The notes under the pieces were generated by a model. It did no database searches and was not told the origin of the DNA. It saw nothing but the letters and a program-made list of their open reading frames with translations. DNA of 64,000 nt from CAHJXG01 sp965277495. GTDB taxonomy: Bacteria > Pseudomonadota > Alphaproteobacteria > Acetobacterales > Acetobacteraceae. The stretch is taken from NCBI GenBank assembly GCA_965277495.1, contig OZ255824.1, positions 1 through 64,000 on the forward strand, in the 5' to 3' direction. Positions 8,284 to 16,150 of this stretch are shown in pieces. The translations under genes and the position numbers were made by a program. Position 1 is the first letter of the stretch; every line of letters begins with the position of its first letter.

Positions 8284-9348
8284 ATGACCTATGCCCCGCT
8301 GCGGTTTGACGCCGGTATTCCGGTCCGGGTTAATCTCTATTCCGACACGCAGACCAAGCCCAGCGCCGCGATGAAGCAGGCGATGATGCAGGCCGAGGTC
8401 GGCGACGAGCAGCACGGCGCCGATCCGACGGTCTGGGCCTTGTGCGACCGGATGGCGGCGCTGCTTGGCAAGGAGGCGGCGATGTTCCTGCCGTCGGGGA
8501 CCATGTGCAACCAGGTCGCCATCCTTACCCAGTGCCGGCCAGGCGACGAGATCTTGGCGCATGGCACTGCCCATATCGCGACCTCCGAGGGCGGCGCCGC
8601 GTGGGCGTTGGCGGGCGTGCAGGTCTCGCCCCTCGAAGGCGGCAACGGCATTTTCTCGGCGGAGCGGCTGGCGGCCGCCATTCGTCCGGTGTCCCGCTAT
8701 TCGCCCGCCCAACGCATGGTGGAGGTTGAGCAGACCGCGAACCTGGGCGGCGGCGCGGTGTGGCCGCTCGAGACCCTGCATGCCGTGGCGGAGGCCGCCC
8801 ATGCGCATGGCATGGTCACCCACATGGACGGCGCCCGGCTGATGAACGCCGTGGTCGCTGCGGGCGTGCCGGCGTCTGAGATGGCGTCCGGGTATGACAC
8901 GGTGTGGCTCGACTTCACCAAGGGGCTTGGTGCGCCGCTTGGGGCCGTGCTGGCCGGTTCGGCGGAGTTCATCGACGCTGCCTGGCGCTGGAAACAGCGG
9001 CTGGGCGGGTCGATGCGGCAAGGAGGGATATGCGCGGCGGCGTGCCTGTATGCGCTGGACCACAATATCGACCGCTTGGCCGATGACCACGAAAACGCGC
9101 GCATGCTGGCCCGCAGCCTGGCGCAGGTGCCGGGCCTGGCTGTCGAGCCGCCGGAGACGAACCTGGTATTTCTCGACACTGCGTCGTCCGGGCTGACGGC
9201 AGATGAGCTTGCGGCGCGGGTGCGTGGCGCGGGGGTGCTGATCTCGGTGATGGGCAAGTATCGCGCGCGCGCCTGCACGCATCTCGACGTGACGGCGGCG
9301 CAGGTGGCAGAGGCTGCATCGGCGATCCGGGATGCCGTAGCGGCGTAG
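8284..9348 (+). CDS. ltaE: Low-specificity L-threonine aldolase
   Basis: PLP enzyme (fold type I) cleaving L-threonine/allo-threonine to glycine and acetaldehyde. The 354-residue product shows the family start NLYSDTQTKP, the block DEQHGADPTV, HMDGARLMNA and the PLP-lysine in WLDFTKGLGAP (Lys213). It follows the START gene by 15 bp and ends 2 bp from the convergent pncC stop. Beta-eliminating lyases share the fold, but the TKGLGAP block and length favour threonine aldolase. Confidence 0.92.
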   Translation: MTYAPLRFDAGIPVRVNLYSDTQTKPSAAMKQAMMQAEVGDEQHGADPTVWALCDRMAALLGKEAAMFLPSGTMCNQVAILTQCRPGDEILAHGTAHIATSEGGAAWALAGVQVSPLEGGNGIFSAERLAAAIRPVSRYSPAQRMVEVEQTANLGGGAVWPLETLHAVAEAAHAHGMVTHMDGARLMNAVVAAGVPASEMASGYDTVWLDFTKGLGAPLGAVLAGSAEFIDAAWRWKQRLGGSMRQGGICAAACLYALDHNIDRLADDHENARMLARSLAQVPGLAVEPPETNLVFLDTASSGLTADELAARVRGAGVLISVMGKYRARACTHLDVTAAQVAEAASAIRDAVAA

Positions 9349-9350
9349 CC

Positions 9351-9845
9351 TTACCGAGCTCTGGCCGCCGCGCCGAGCATCGCCAGCGCGCGCATCGCCG
9401 TTGCCTCCCGCACCGCGGCGCGGTCCCCGGGGAAGACTTGGCGCTCGGTCGTGCTGACGCCATCGCGGACGCCCATGCCGAACCAGACGGTTCCGACGGG
9501 CTTGCTCGCGGTTCCGCCGCCGGGTCCGGCGACCCCGGTCACCGCAATCGTCAGGTGAGCGTTTGAACGCGCTAATGCGCCGGACGCCATGCTGGCTGCG
9601 ACCGGGCCGCTCACCGCGCCGTTCGCCTCGATCAGCTCAGGCGGCACGCCAAGCATGTCCGATTTGGCATTGTTGGAATAGGTGACGAAGCCGCGGTCCA
9701 CCACGTCCGAGGACCCGGCGATTTCAGTAAGCACGGCGGCGATTAGCCCCCCGGTGCAGCTTTCCGCCGTCGCCAGCATCAAGCCTCGATTCCTGCACTC
9801 GGACAGCAAGGCCGTCGCGGCCTGCAGCAATGCGGGGGTGATCAT
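9351..9845 (-). CDS. pncC: CinA C-terminal-type nicotinamide-nucleotide amidase (PncC)
   Basis: Deamidates NMN to NaMN in pyridine nucleotide recycling. This is the stand-alone CinA C-terminal domain (164 residues), without the N-terminal COG1058 half. Visible motifs are ATAESCTGGLIA, VTYSNNAKSDMLGV and AVTGVAGPGGGT. Start taken at ATG 9845, 17 bp after the pgpA stop, with AGCAGG upstream; longer in-frame versions run into pgpA. It is probably the last gene of slt-pgpA-pncC, convergent with ltaE. Confidence 0.93.
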   Translation of the reverse strand: MITPALLQAATALLSECRNRGLMLATAESCTGGLIAAVLTEIAGSSDVVDRGFVTYSNNAKSDMLGVPPELIEANGAVSGPVAASMASGALARSNAHLTIAVTGVAGPGGGTASKPVGTVWFGMGVRDGVSTTERQVFPGDRAAVREATAMRALAMLGAAARAR

Positions 9846-9862
9846 CCGATTTGAACCTGCTT

Positions 9863-10315
9863 TCAGAAGGGCACTACATGCCGGGCGGCATACAAAATCA
9901 ATGCTGTGCCGACGCCGGCCAGGATGTCGTCGGCCATGATGCCGAACGCGCCCGGCTGCCGGTCGGCCCAGCCAACGGGGCCGGGCTTGCAGATGTCGAG
10001 CGCGCGGAAGCCGATGAATGCTGCGGCAAGGCCGGGAAGCGAAACGCCGGCGAGCCCCAGCAGCGCGATCCATTGGCCGGCGACCTCGTCGATCACGACC
10101 CATCCGGGGTCGGCCCGTGGATCGGTCACGGCGCGTGGAATGGCCACATAGCCAGCGACGGACGCGAGCGCCGCGCCGAGCGGCAGCAACCAGGGCGGCC
10201 CCGCCATCAAGCCTGCGCCGGCCATCAATGCCACCGCCGATCCTGCCGTGCCGGGCGCCACCGGGAAGAAACCGACGCCAAAAAAGCTGGCAACCAGCCG
10301 GCTCATCCGCCCCAT
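9863..10315 (-). CDS. pgpA: Phosphatidylglycerophosphatase A
   Basis: Membrane phosphatase that turns phosphatidylglycerophosphate into phosphatidylglycerol. The 150-residue product has the PgpA signature GVGFFPVAPGTAGS, hydrophobic segments around 28-48 and 80-97, VIDEVAGQW and the terminal FGIMADDILAG block. Two starts are possible: ATG 10315 (used here), or ATG 10306, which overlaps the slt stop as ATGA and would be the more economical choice. Coupled to slt upstream and pncC downstream. Confidence 0.93.
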   Translation of the reverse strand: MGRMSRLVASFFGVGFFPVAPGTAGSAVALMAGAGLMAGPPWLLPLGAALASVAGYVAIPRAVTDPRADPGWVVIDEVAGQWIALLGLAGVSLPGLAAAFIGFRALDICKPGPVGWADRQPGAFGIMADDILAGVGTALILYAARHVVPF

Positions 10316-12252
10316 GGCGCCAGCGGGTGCGGCAATGCGCTGCCATAGCGGGCACGGTAGATCACCACGTTTTCAATGACCCGCTGCACGTAGTTGCGAG
10401 TCTCGTTGAACGGGATCAGCTCGATCCAGTCGATCATCCCAACCGTCCCGGCCAATGGATCGCCATATCCCGCGATCCACTCCTGCACCCGGCTCGGCCC
10501 GGCGTTGTAGGCGGCCGCCGCAAGGGGCAGCGCGCCGCCGAACTGGTCGAGCAATCCCTGAAGGTACGCCGTGCCGAGCCGCATGTTATAGCCCGCATCG
10601 GTCGTCAGTGCCGGCACGCTGACGGGTTCATTCAGCCGGTTCGCCACGCTGGCGGCGGTCGCCGGCATCAATTGCATGAGGCCGCGGGCGCCGGCCGGGC
10701 TGGCCGCTTCGACGTCGAAGCCGCTCTCCTGCCGGATGAGGCCGAGCGCCACCGCAGGCTCGATAGAACCGGTCGGCGGCTCCGCGCTCACCGGCCACCC
10801 TGCGCCGGGCAGCATCAACCCGTCTCGCCCGGCGCGGCGGGCGATCGCCACCGCTTGGTCCGGCATCCCGAGGCCCAGCGCCATGTGGGCCGCCATCGCC
10901 CGCTCGGCCGCGTTTGGCGCGGTCTCGTCGAGGCGCTGCAGGAATGCCCGCGCCCGGCGCGGCTCGCCCCACGCCACCAGCAAGACAGCCGCCCGCGCCA
11001 GTTCCCGGCAGGTGAAGGTTGTGGCCTGTTCGGCGTCCCAAGCCGGATCCTGCGCGGCCATTATGCGGGTGGTAAGGGCAGTTTCGTCGTCGCCCAGGGC
11101 ACGCGCGGCTAGTTGCCCGTAGAATGTGGTCGGCCACGCGGCAGCCTGGGCGTAGGCCGCATGAGCGCCCGCGGCATCGCCCAACGCCGTTGCCGCCCGG
11201 GCAATCCAGTAATAGGCCCGGCCCTGGGTGATCGCCGCATGCGACAACCCCGCAAGCGCCTGGAAATGCTGGGCGGCTTCGGCGGGCCGGTCGAGCCGGC
11301 GCAGCGCGATCCAGCCGGAAAGGAACTCCGCATCCATCGCGGCTTCGCCGGATTGGTGGTGGCCGCTGGTCAGGGCGTACGCGGCGGCGGGATCGCCCGC
11401 GCGCAACATGCGCCGGGCCAGCAGGTTGCGCTCGTCCCAGAACGCCCTTTGACGGTCGGACGGGGCGCTGGCCTCCGCACCTGCGCCCCGTCCGGCCCAG
11501 ACGGCCAGCGCCGCGCGGTCCTGGCCGGCGCGGCGATGCCATTTCGCCAGGTCGAGAACCATGGACGGATCGGCGCGGCCCGCGACCGCTGCGGCCATGG
11601 CGGCGGCGGAGGAGTCGTCGCGCCGCAATGCCAGCCTCGCCTCGGCAGCCGGGCGGTCGGCAGGACGGACCCGAACGGCTTGGCGCGCGGCGGGGCTGCC
11701 CGGCAGGCCGGAATCGGTCCATGCCAGGCGGTCGAAACGCCGCCATTGGTCCTCCGCGGTCAGCACGCGGCCCCATGCGCGTATGAACGCGAGCTCTCCC
11801 GCGGGTTCCACGCCATTGACCCAGGCGGCGCGTGCATCCTGTTCGGCTTCGGCTGCACGCCCGGTGCGGTTCGCGGCCTCGGCGCAGCGAAGCATGACGT
11901 AGGACGGGACCGGCGGACGCTGGCAGCGTTCGAGCAGCGCCTGGTCGTCGCCATCCGCCGCCAGCGCCTCGTCCAAGCGGCGGGCGAGCAATCCCTGCTG
12001 CGGCCAGGCCGGGTTCCCTGCGATAAAGGAGGCGAGTTCAGGAGCATGAGCGGCGCCCGGGGCAAGCAGCCGGAAATACTGCACCAGCTTGCGCGCCAAT
12101 GGCTCCGGCAGCGCCGCGGCAAGGGCGTCTGCATCCGTCCAGCGCTCCTCACGGACCGCGGCAAACATGTCCTGCGCCGTCCCAGCAGCATCGGCGGCTG
12201 CGGGCACGACCAGGGGCAGGCACAGCACAAATAGGAAGACGGCGCGGCGCAT
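10303..12252 (-). CDS. slt: Soluble lytic murein transglycosylase
   Basis: Periplasmic muramidase that cleaves peptidoglycan with formation of 1,6-anhydromuramic acid. The 649-residue product has a cleavable signal peptide (residues 1 to about 23, ending in Ala-rich sequence). An alpha-helical, TPR-like Ala-rich superhelix (about 30-480) is followed by a catalytic goose-type lysozyme domain with Glu509 in LIRQESGFD. GLMQLMPATA, AAYNAGPSRV and a C-terminal ETRNYVQRV complete the set. Start is ATG 12252, five bases after a TATAAC hexamer and with no visible Shine-Dalgarno. Divergent from dapA across 81 bp. Confidence 0.96.
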   Translation of the reverse strand: MRRAVFLFVLCLPLVVPAAADAAGTAQDMFAAVREERWTDADALAAALPEPLARKLVQYFRLLAPGAAHAPELASFIAGNPAWPQQGLLARRLDEALAADGDDQALLERCQRPPVPSYVMLRCAEAANRTGRAAEAEQDARAAWVNGVEPAGELAFIRAWGRVLTAEDQWRRFDRLAWTDSGLPGSPAARQAVRVRPADRPAAEARLALRRDDSSAAAMAAAVAGRADPSMVLDLAKWHRRAGQDRAALAVWAGRGAGAEASAPSDRQRAFWDERNLLARRMLRAGDPAAAYALTSGHHQSGEAAMDAEFLSGWIALRRLDRPAEAAQHFQALAGLSHAAITQGRAYYWIARAATALGDAAGAHAAYAQAAAWPTTFYGQLAARALGDDETALTTRIMAAQDPAWDAEQATTFTCRELARAAVLLVAWGEPRRARAFLQRLDETAPNAAERAMAAHMALGLGMPDQAVAIARRAGRDGLMLPGAGWPVSAEPPTGSIEPAVALGLIRQESGFDVEAASPAGARGLMQLMPATAASVANRLNEPVSVPALTTDAGYNMRLGTAYLQGLLDQFGGALPLAAAAYNAGPSRVQEWIAGYGDPLAGTVGMIDWIELIPFNETRNYVQRVIENVVIYRARYGSALPHPLAPWGG

Positions 12253-12257
12253 TTGGC

Positions 12258-12263
12258 GTTATA
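12258..12263 (-). promoter_or_regulatory. -10-like hexamer immediately before slt
   Basis: TATAAC read on the minus strand matches five of six bases of the sigma70 -10 consensus and lies only 5 nt before the slt ATG (12252). A convincing -35 at 16-18 bp is not seen. If used, the mRNA would start at or next to the ATG. Confidence 0.3.
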
Positions 12264-12276
12264 GGACGGCCTGGCC

Positions 12277-12305
12277 TTGCGGCGCACCCCCCATGTGCCT
12301 AGGCT
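12277..12305 (+). promoter_or_regulatory. Candidate sigma70 promoter for dapA
   Basis: TTGCGG at 12277-12282 and TAGGCT at 12300-12305 are separated by 17 bp and placed 28 bp before the dapA ATG. An AGAGG ribosome-binding site follows at 12323-12327. The -10 match is weak (three of six), so this is position-supported inference. Confidence 0.4.
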
Positions 12306-12333
12306 CGGCGTCCCCGTCTGCCAGAGGCCCGCC

Positions 12334-13224
12334 ATGTCCAGTCCCCTGTTCCAGGGATCATTCGTCGCCCTGATCACGCCGATGCGCCCCGACGGCGCGC
12401 TGGACGAGGCCGCGTTCAGCGCCTTCGTAGATTGGCAGATCCAGCAAGGCACCAACGGCATCGTCCCGGTCGGCACGACTGGGGAAAGCCCGACGCTGAG
12501 CCATGACGAGCATCGCCGGGTGGTCGAGATTGCAGTGGAGGTCGCTGCGGGACGGGTGCCGGTGCTGGCCGGCGCCGGGTCGAACAGCACGGCGGAGGCG
12601 ATCGAGCTGACGCAGCACGCCAAGGAGGCCGGGGCCGACGCGGCGCTGATCGTGACGCCCTATTACAATAAGCCGACCCAGCAGGGCATGATCCTGCATT
12701 ATACCGCCATCGCCGAAGCGGTCGACCTGCCGATCGTGATCTACAACATCCCGTCGCGCAGCGTGGTGGACATGAGCGTCGAGACCATGGCGCATTTGGC
12801 GCAGCACCGGAACATCGTCGGCGTGAAGGACTCGACGGCCAATTTGGCGCGTCCGCTGCACACGCGCCGCGCCTGCGGGGCCGGGTTCGTGCAGATGTCG
12901 GGCGAGGACCACACCGCGCTGGCGTTCAAGGCGGCGGGCGGCCATGGCTGCATCAGCGTCACTGCCAACGTCGCCCCGCGGCTGTGCAGCGAGATGCACC
13001 GCGCCTGGCAGGACGGCGACACGGATAGGGCGATGGGCATCCAGGACCGGCTGCTCGCACTGCACGACGCGTTGTTCGTCGAGACCAGCCCCGGCCCGGT
13101 CAAGTATGGCGCGAGCCTGTTGGGCCATGGCAGCGAGCACTGCCGGCTGCCGCTGGCGCCGGTTTCGGACGGAACGCGGGCGCAGGTGCGTGCGGCGATG
13201 GCCGGCGCCGGGCTGCTGAACTAG
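12334..13224 (+). CDS. dapA: 4-Hydroxy-tetrahydrodipicolinate synthase
   Basis: Condenses pyruvate with aspartate semialdehyde, the first committed step of lysine/meso-diaminopimelate synthesis. The 296-residue TIM-barrel protein has the Schiff-base Lys165 in IVGVKDSTAN, Tyr137 in VIYNIPSRS and the GTTGESPTL loop, matching the E. coli enzyme block by block. Start set at ATG 12334, with AGAGG 6 bp upstream. Divergent from slt, and smpB begins 11 bp after its stop. The gene order slt, dapA, smpB, rpoZ, rsh is familiar in this class. Confidence 0.97.
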   Translation: MSSPLFQGSFVALITPMRPDGALDEAAFSAFVDWQIQQGTNGIVPVGTTGESPTLSHDEHRRVVEIAVEVAAGRVPVLAGAGSNSTAEAIELTQHAKEAGADAALIVTPYYNKPTQQGMILHYTAIAEAVDLPIVIYNIPSRSVVDMSVETMAHLAQHRNIVGVKDSTANLARPLHTRRACGAGFVQMSGEDHTALAFKAAGGHGCISVTANVAPRLCSEMHRAWQDGDTDRAMGIQDRLLALHDALFVETSPGPVKYGASLLGHGSEHCRLPLAPVSDGTRAQVRAAMAGAGLLN

Positions 13225-13235
13225 GGCCAAGCTGG

Positions 13236-13727
13236 GTGGCGGATACCAAGACCAAGAAGAAGTCGGGCCTCATTTCCCACGGCATCGCCGCGCAAAACCG
13301 GAAGGCGCGGTTCGACTACACCATCAAGCAGACGATGGAGGCCGGGCTGGTGCTCCTGGGTCCCGAGGTGAAGTCGCTGCGCCATGGCCGCGCGACGCTG
13401 ACCGAGGCATGGGCGGGGGAGCGGGACGGCGAGCTGTTCCTGTTCAATTGCTATATCCCGGAATACCAGGCGGGCGTGCTCTCGCGGTTCGAGCCGCGTG
13501 CGCCGCGCAAGCTGTTGCTGAAACGCAAGCAGATTGGCGAGTTGATCGGTGCCGCCAACCGTGACGGGCTGACGCTGGTACCGCTGCAGATTCATTTCAA
13601 CGACCGCGGCGTGGCCAAGGTGCTGCTCGGTGTCGGCGAGGGACGGAAGAAGCAGGACAAGCGGCAGGCGATTGCAGCGCGCGACTGGCAGCGCGACAAG
13701 GCCCGGCTGATGCGGGCGAAGGGCTGA
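13236..13727 (+). CDS. smpB: SsrA-binding protein SmpB
   Basis: Binds tmRNA and delivers it to stalled ribosomes for trans-translation. The 163-residue product shows the SmpB core: AQNRKARFDYTI, GPEVKSLRHGRATL, YIPEYQ, RKLLLKRKQI. It ends in the basic C-terminal tail (KKQDKRQAI through RDKARLMRAKG) that enters the mRNA channel. Start is GTG 13236, 11 bp after dapA. The tmRNA gene itself is not in this window. Confidence 0.97.
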   Translation: MADTKTKKKSGLISHGIAAQNRKARFDYTIKQTMEAGLVLLGPEVKSLRHGRATLTEAWAGERDGELFLFNCYIPEYQAGVLSRFEPRAPRKLLLKRKQIGELIGAANRDGLTLVPLQIHFNDRGVAKVLLGVGEGRKKQDKRQAIAARDWQRDKARLMRAKG

Positions 13728-13814
13728 CCGTCGCCAGCGCAGCGGCGCCACCTAGTTGCCGGCGTGACACCGGCGCCCACATGCATGGGCGGGCAGGATA
13801 GGGGGACCGGCGGC

Positions 13815-14369
13815 ATGGAGATTTCACGACGGGGGGCACTGGCCTATGGCGCGGCCTTGGCCGGCGCTGCCAGCCTGGCGGCCGGACCGCCTCCCACGAC
13901 GGCTTGGGCATTCGAGTTCCCGTCGATCGACGAGGGGCTGCTGCGGCTGGCGCAGTTCCAGGGCAAGGTCCTGCTCGTGGTGAATACGGCGTCGTTCTGC
14001 GGCTACACCCCGCAATACCGGCAGTTGGAGGCGCTGCAGCGGCGCCTGTCGCCCGCGGGCTTTTCGGTGATCGGCGTGCCGAGCCAGGACTTCGGTCAGG
14101 AAAGCGGGACCAACGGCGAGGTGAAGGCGTTTTGCGAGGCGACCTTCGGCGTCGATTTCCCGATGGCGGCAATCGGCCATGTCCGGGGCGCCGACGCTGC
14201 GCCGTTCTATAAATGGGTGCGCGAGCAGCGGCGGTGGGAGCCGCGGTGGAACTTTAATAAGGTGCTGATCGGGCGGGACGGCGCCATTCTCGGCACATTC
14301 AGCTCGGATGACCTGCCGGACCAAGGCCGGCTGGCGGCGGCGATCGAGGACGCGGTCAAACAGGCTTAG
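13815..14369 (+). CDS. Glutathione-peroxidase-family thiol peroxidase with export signal
   Basis: Reduces hydroperoxides using a peroxidatic cysteine. The 184-residue product has NTASFCGYTPQY (Cys62), a Gln in FGQESGTNGEV and the family block RWNFNKVLIGRDG. The N-terminus MEISRRGALA followed by an Ala-rich hydrophobic stretch ending TTAWA resembles a twin-arginine signal, so the enzyme is probably periplasmic. Most bacterial members are cytosolic. Start placed at ATG 13815, which fits the signal; an in-frame GTG at 13764 would only add residues before it. It overlaps the convergent uracil-DNA glycosylase gene by 14 bp. Confidence 0.9.
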   Translation: MEISRRGALAYGAALAGAASLAAGPPPTTAWAFEFPSIDEGLLRLAQFQGKVLLVVNTASFCGYTPQYRQLEALQRRLSPAGFSVIGVPSQDFGQESGTNGEVKAFCEATFGVDFPMAAIGHVRGADAAPFYKWVREQRRWEPRWNFNKVLIGRDGAILGTFSSDDLPDQGRLAAAIEDAVKQA

Positions 14370-15153
14370 CAGGCGTCTCCGCAGCGACGCGCTGCATGAG
14401 GTCGAGCACCACCTGTTCAAACATCTCCCGCGTCAGCAGCCCGGTGTTCGTGTTGTAGCGGGAGACGTGATAGCTGTTGGCCAGTAGCAGGCCGTCCGGC
14501 AGTTGGACGATCTGGCCGTGCTGGAACCGTATGCGGGTGACGGGGATGCCGCAGGCGCGCAGGACGGCGGCGTGGGCCAGGACACCAAGCGCCAGCACGC
14601 CGCGCAAATACGGCAATGACTTGAGCTCGGCGGTCAGGAAACGGTTGCAGGTGCGGACCTCGACCGGTTGGGGCAGGTTCGCCGGCGGCACGCAGCGCAC
14701 GGCGTTGACGACGCGGCAGCCTGTAAGCGCCATGCCGTCATCCGGGCGCGCGTCATAGGCGCCGGTGGCCAGATGGAAGCGGATGAGGGTTTCATAGAGC
14801 AGCACGCCGGCATGGTCGCCGGTGAATGGCCGCCCGGTCCGGTTGGCGCCCTTGACGCCCGGCGCCATGCCGACGATCAGGATCGGCGCGTTCAGGGCGC
14901 CAAGGCTGGGAACGGGGCCGTTGAACCAGTCGGGATGGCTGTGCTGGTTGGCCCGGCGATACTCCACCAGCCGCGGGCACAGCGGGCAGTCATGCGGAGG
15001 CTGTTCGATGGTGATGGCAGCCGGGGGGATGTCGTCGCGGATCAGCAAAGGATGGGCCTTGTTCGGCAATTGCGGGTCGTGCTGTAGCGCCACCGTGACA
15101 GGAGCGCCGAAATCAACATAGGCGACGGAAGCCTTACGGAAAGTATAAATCAT
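14356..15153 (-). CDS. Family 5 uracil-DNA glycosylase (UDGb)
   Basis: Base-excision enzyme removing uracil and other deaminated bases from DNA. Recognised by the cysteines of CPLCPRLVEYRR and motif 1 APGVKGANRTGRPFTGD, where the aspartate/asparagine of family 1/4 enzymes is replaced as in UDGb. NAVRCVPPAN and the C-terminal SYHVSRYNTNTG are also present; four cysteines for an Fe-S cluster are plausible. Length about 265 residues from ATG 15153. That ATG overlaps the folK ATG on the opposite strand (shared CATG, 15151-15154). If this sharing is not real, GTG 15093 is the next in-frame start and keeps the whole catalytic domain. Confidence 0.9.
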   Translation of the reverse strand: MIYTFRKASVAYVDFGAPVTVALQHDPQLPNKAHPLLIRDDIPPAAITIEQPPHDCPLCPRLVEYRRANQHSHPDWFNGPVPSLGALNAPILIVGMAPGVKGANRTGRPFTGDHAGVLLYETLIRFHLATGAYDARPDDGMALTGCRVVNAVRCVPPANLPQPVEVRTCNRFLTAELKSLPYLRGVLALGVLAHAAVLRACGIPVTRIRFQHGQIVQLPDGLLLANSYHVSRYNTNTGLLTREMFEQVVLDLMQRVAAETPAKPV

Positions 15154-15646
15154 GTTTGAGGCCATCCTGGTGGCGGTTGGCGCCAACCTGCCGGCGGACG
15201 GACGCACGCCGCTGGCGACCTGCCGGTGGTCCGTCGAACAGCTTGCGTTGCTGCCGGGCCTTCGCCTTCGCGCTGTTTCGCACTGGTATGCAACGCGGCC
15301 GGTTCCAGAGTCGGACCAGCCGTCGTTCATCAACGGCGTGGCAGTGCTGGCCGGTGCGGCCGAGCCTCATTGGCTGCTGCAAGCCCTGCATGGCATCGAG
15401 GCGGCGGCGGGCCGGGTCCGCACCGAGCCGAACGCCGCCCGCACGCTGGATTTGGATCTGCTGGCGATGGACGGCCTGGTCCTTTCGACGCCGGGGCTTG
15501 TGCTGCCGCACCCGCGGATGCAGCAACGCGCCTTCGTGCTGGTGCCGCTGCATGATGTCCTGCCGGGCTGGCGCCATCCAGTTCTTGGCCTGGATGCCGG
15601 GCAACTGCTCGCGATGCTGCCGGACCAGGCTGTGCACCGGCTTTAG
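15152..15646 (+). CDS. folK: 6-Hydroxymethyl-7,8-dihydropterin pyrophosphokinase (HPPK)
   Basis: Transfers pyrophosphate from ATP to hydroxymethyl-dihydropterin in folate synthesis. The 164-residue product has the N-terminal VAVGANL, SHWYATRPV, FINGVAVL, the ATP/Mg block ARTLDLDLL and LPHPRMQQRAFVLVPL. Start is ATG 15152, required because the beta-strand ending in VAVGANL lies at the very N-terminus. The start codon overlaps that proposed for the divergent uracil-DNA glycosylase. rpoZ follows after 75 bp. No other folate genes are adjacent. Confidence 0.95.
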   Translation: MFEAILVAVGANLPADGRTPLATCRWSVEQLALLPGLRLRAVSHWYATRPVPESDQPSFINGVAVLAGAAEPHWLLQALHGIEAAAGRVRTEPNAARTLDLDLLAMDGLVLSTPGLVLPHPRMQQRAFVLVPLHDVLPGWRHPVLGLDAGQLLAMLPDQAVHRL

Positions 15647-15656
15647 GCGGTTGCAC

Positions 15657-15687
15657 TTGCCGAATGCACTGTTGCAGCTTAGATAAT
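15657..15687 (+). promoter_or_regulatory. Candidate rpoZ promoter
   Basis: The 75-bp folK-rpoZ gap is AT-rich for this genome. GATAAT (15682-15687, five of six to the -10 consensus) is preceded by TTGCCG (15657-15662) at a long 19-bp spacing. GGAG at 15709-15712 is a good ribosome-binding site for the ATG at 15722. Confidence 0.35.
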
Positions 15688-15721
15688 TCAATTAAACGAT
15701 ATCTGCACGGAGAACGAACGC

Positions 15722-16123
15722 ATGGCGCGTGTCACAGTAGAAGATTGCGTTCAGAAAATCCCGAACCGGTTCGAGCTGGTCCTGTTGGCGGCCCAGCGCG
15801 CGCGCAACCTCAGCCGGGGCGAGGAACTGACCATCGACCGTGACAACGACAAGAACCCGGTCGTTGCGCTGCGTGAGATCGCTGGGGAAACGGTGGAGCT
15901 GCCGCGGTTGGAGCAGGACCTGATCAAGTCGCTATCGCGTTCGCCCGAGCCGGAGCCGGCGGACGAGGAGGTGCTCGACCTGATCCCGACCGACCAGAAC
16001 ATCTTTGGCCTACAGGATGTGTCGGCCGAAGAAGAGGCGTCGGCGATGCCGGTTGGCGACCTGTCGCCCGACGATATCGAGGCGGCGATCGAGGCGGAGC
16101 TTGGCGGCCGTTCGCGCCGATAG
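15722..16123 (+). CDS. rpoZ: RNA polymerase omega subunit
   Basis: Small RNA polymerase subunit that supports beta-prime folding and, in many proteobacteria, ppGpp binding. The 133-residue product starts MARVTVEDCVQKI, then RFELVLLAAQRARNL and NPVVALREIA, all classic omega. The acidic C-terminal extension of about 60 residues (ends IEAELGGRSRR) is longer than in E. coli but typical of Alphaproteobacteria. It is directly upstream of rsh, 27 bp apart, linking the polymerase subunit with the ppGpp enzyme as in E. coli rpoZ-spoT. Confidence 0.97.
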   Translation: MARVTVEDCVQKIPNRFELVLLAAQRARNLSRGEELTIDRDNDKNPVVALREIAGETVELPRLEQDLIKSLSRSPEPEPADEEVLDLIPTDQNIFGLQDVSAEEEASAMPVGDLSPDDIEAAIEAELGGRSRR

Positions 16124-16150
16124 GCCAAACCTGATGCGCGGGCAGCGGGC

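Noticed and set aside
13758..13791. Two adjacent hairpins after smpB (GCCGG/CCGGC and CGCCCA/TGGGCG)
   Set aside because: No T-tract follows, so a rho-independent terminator is not supported; such stems are frequent in GC-rich DNA.
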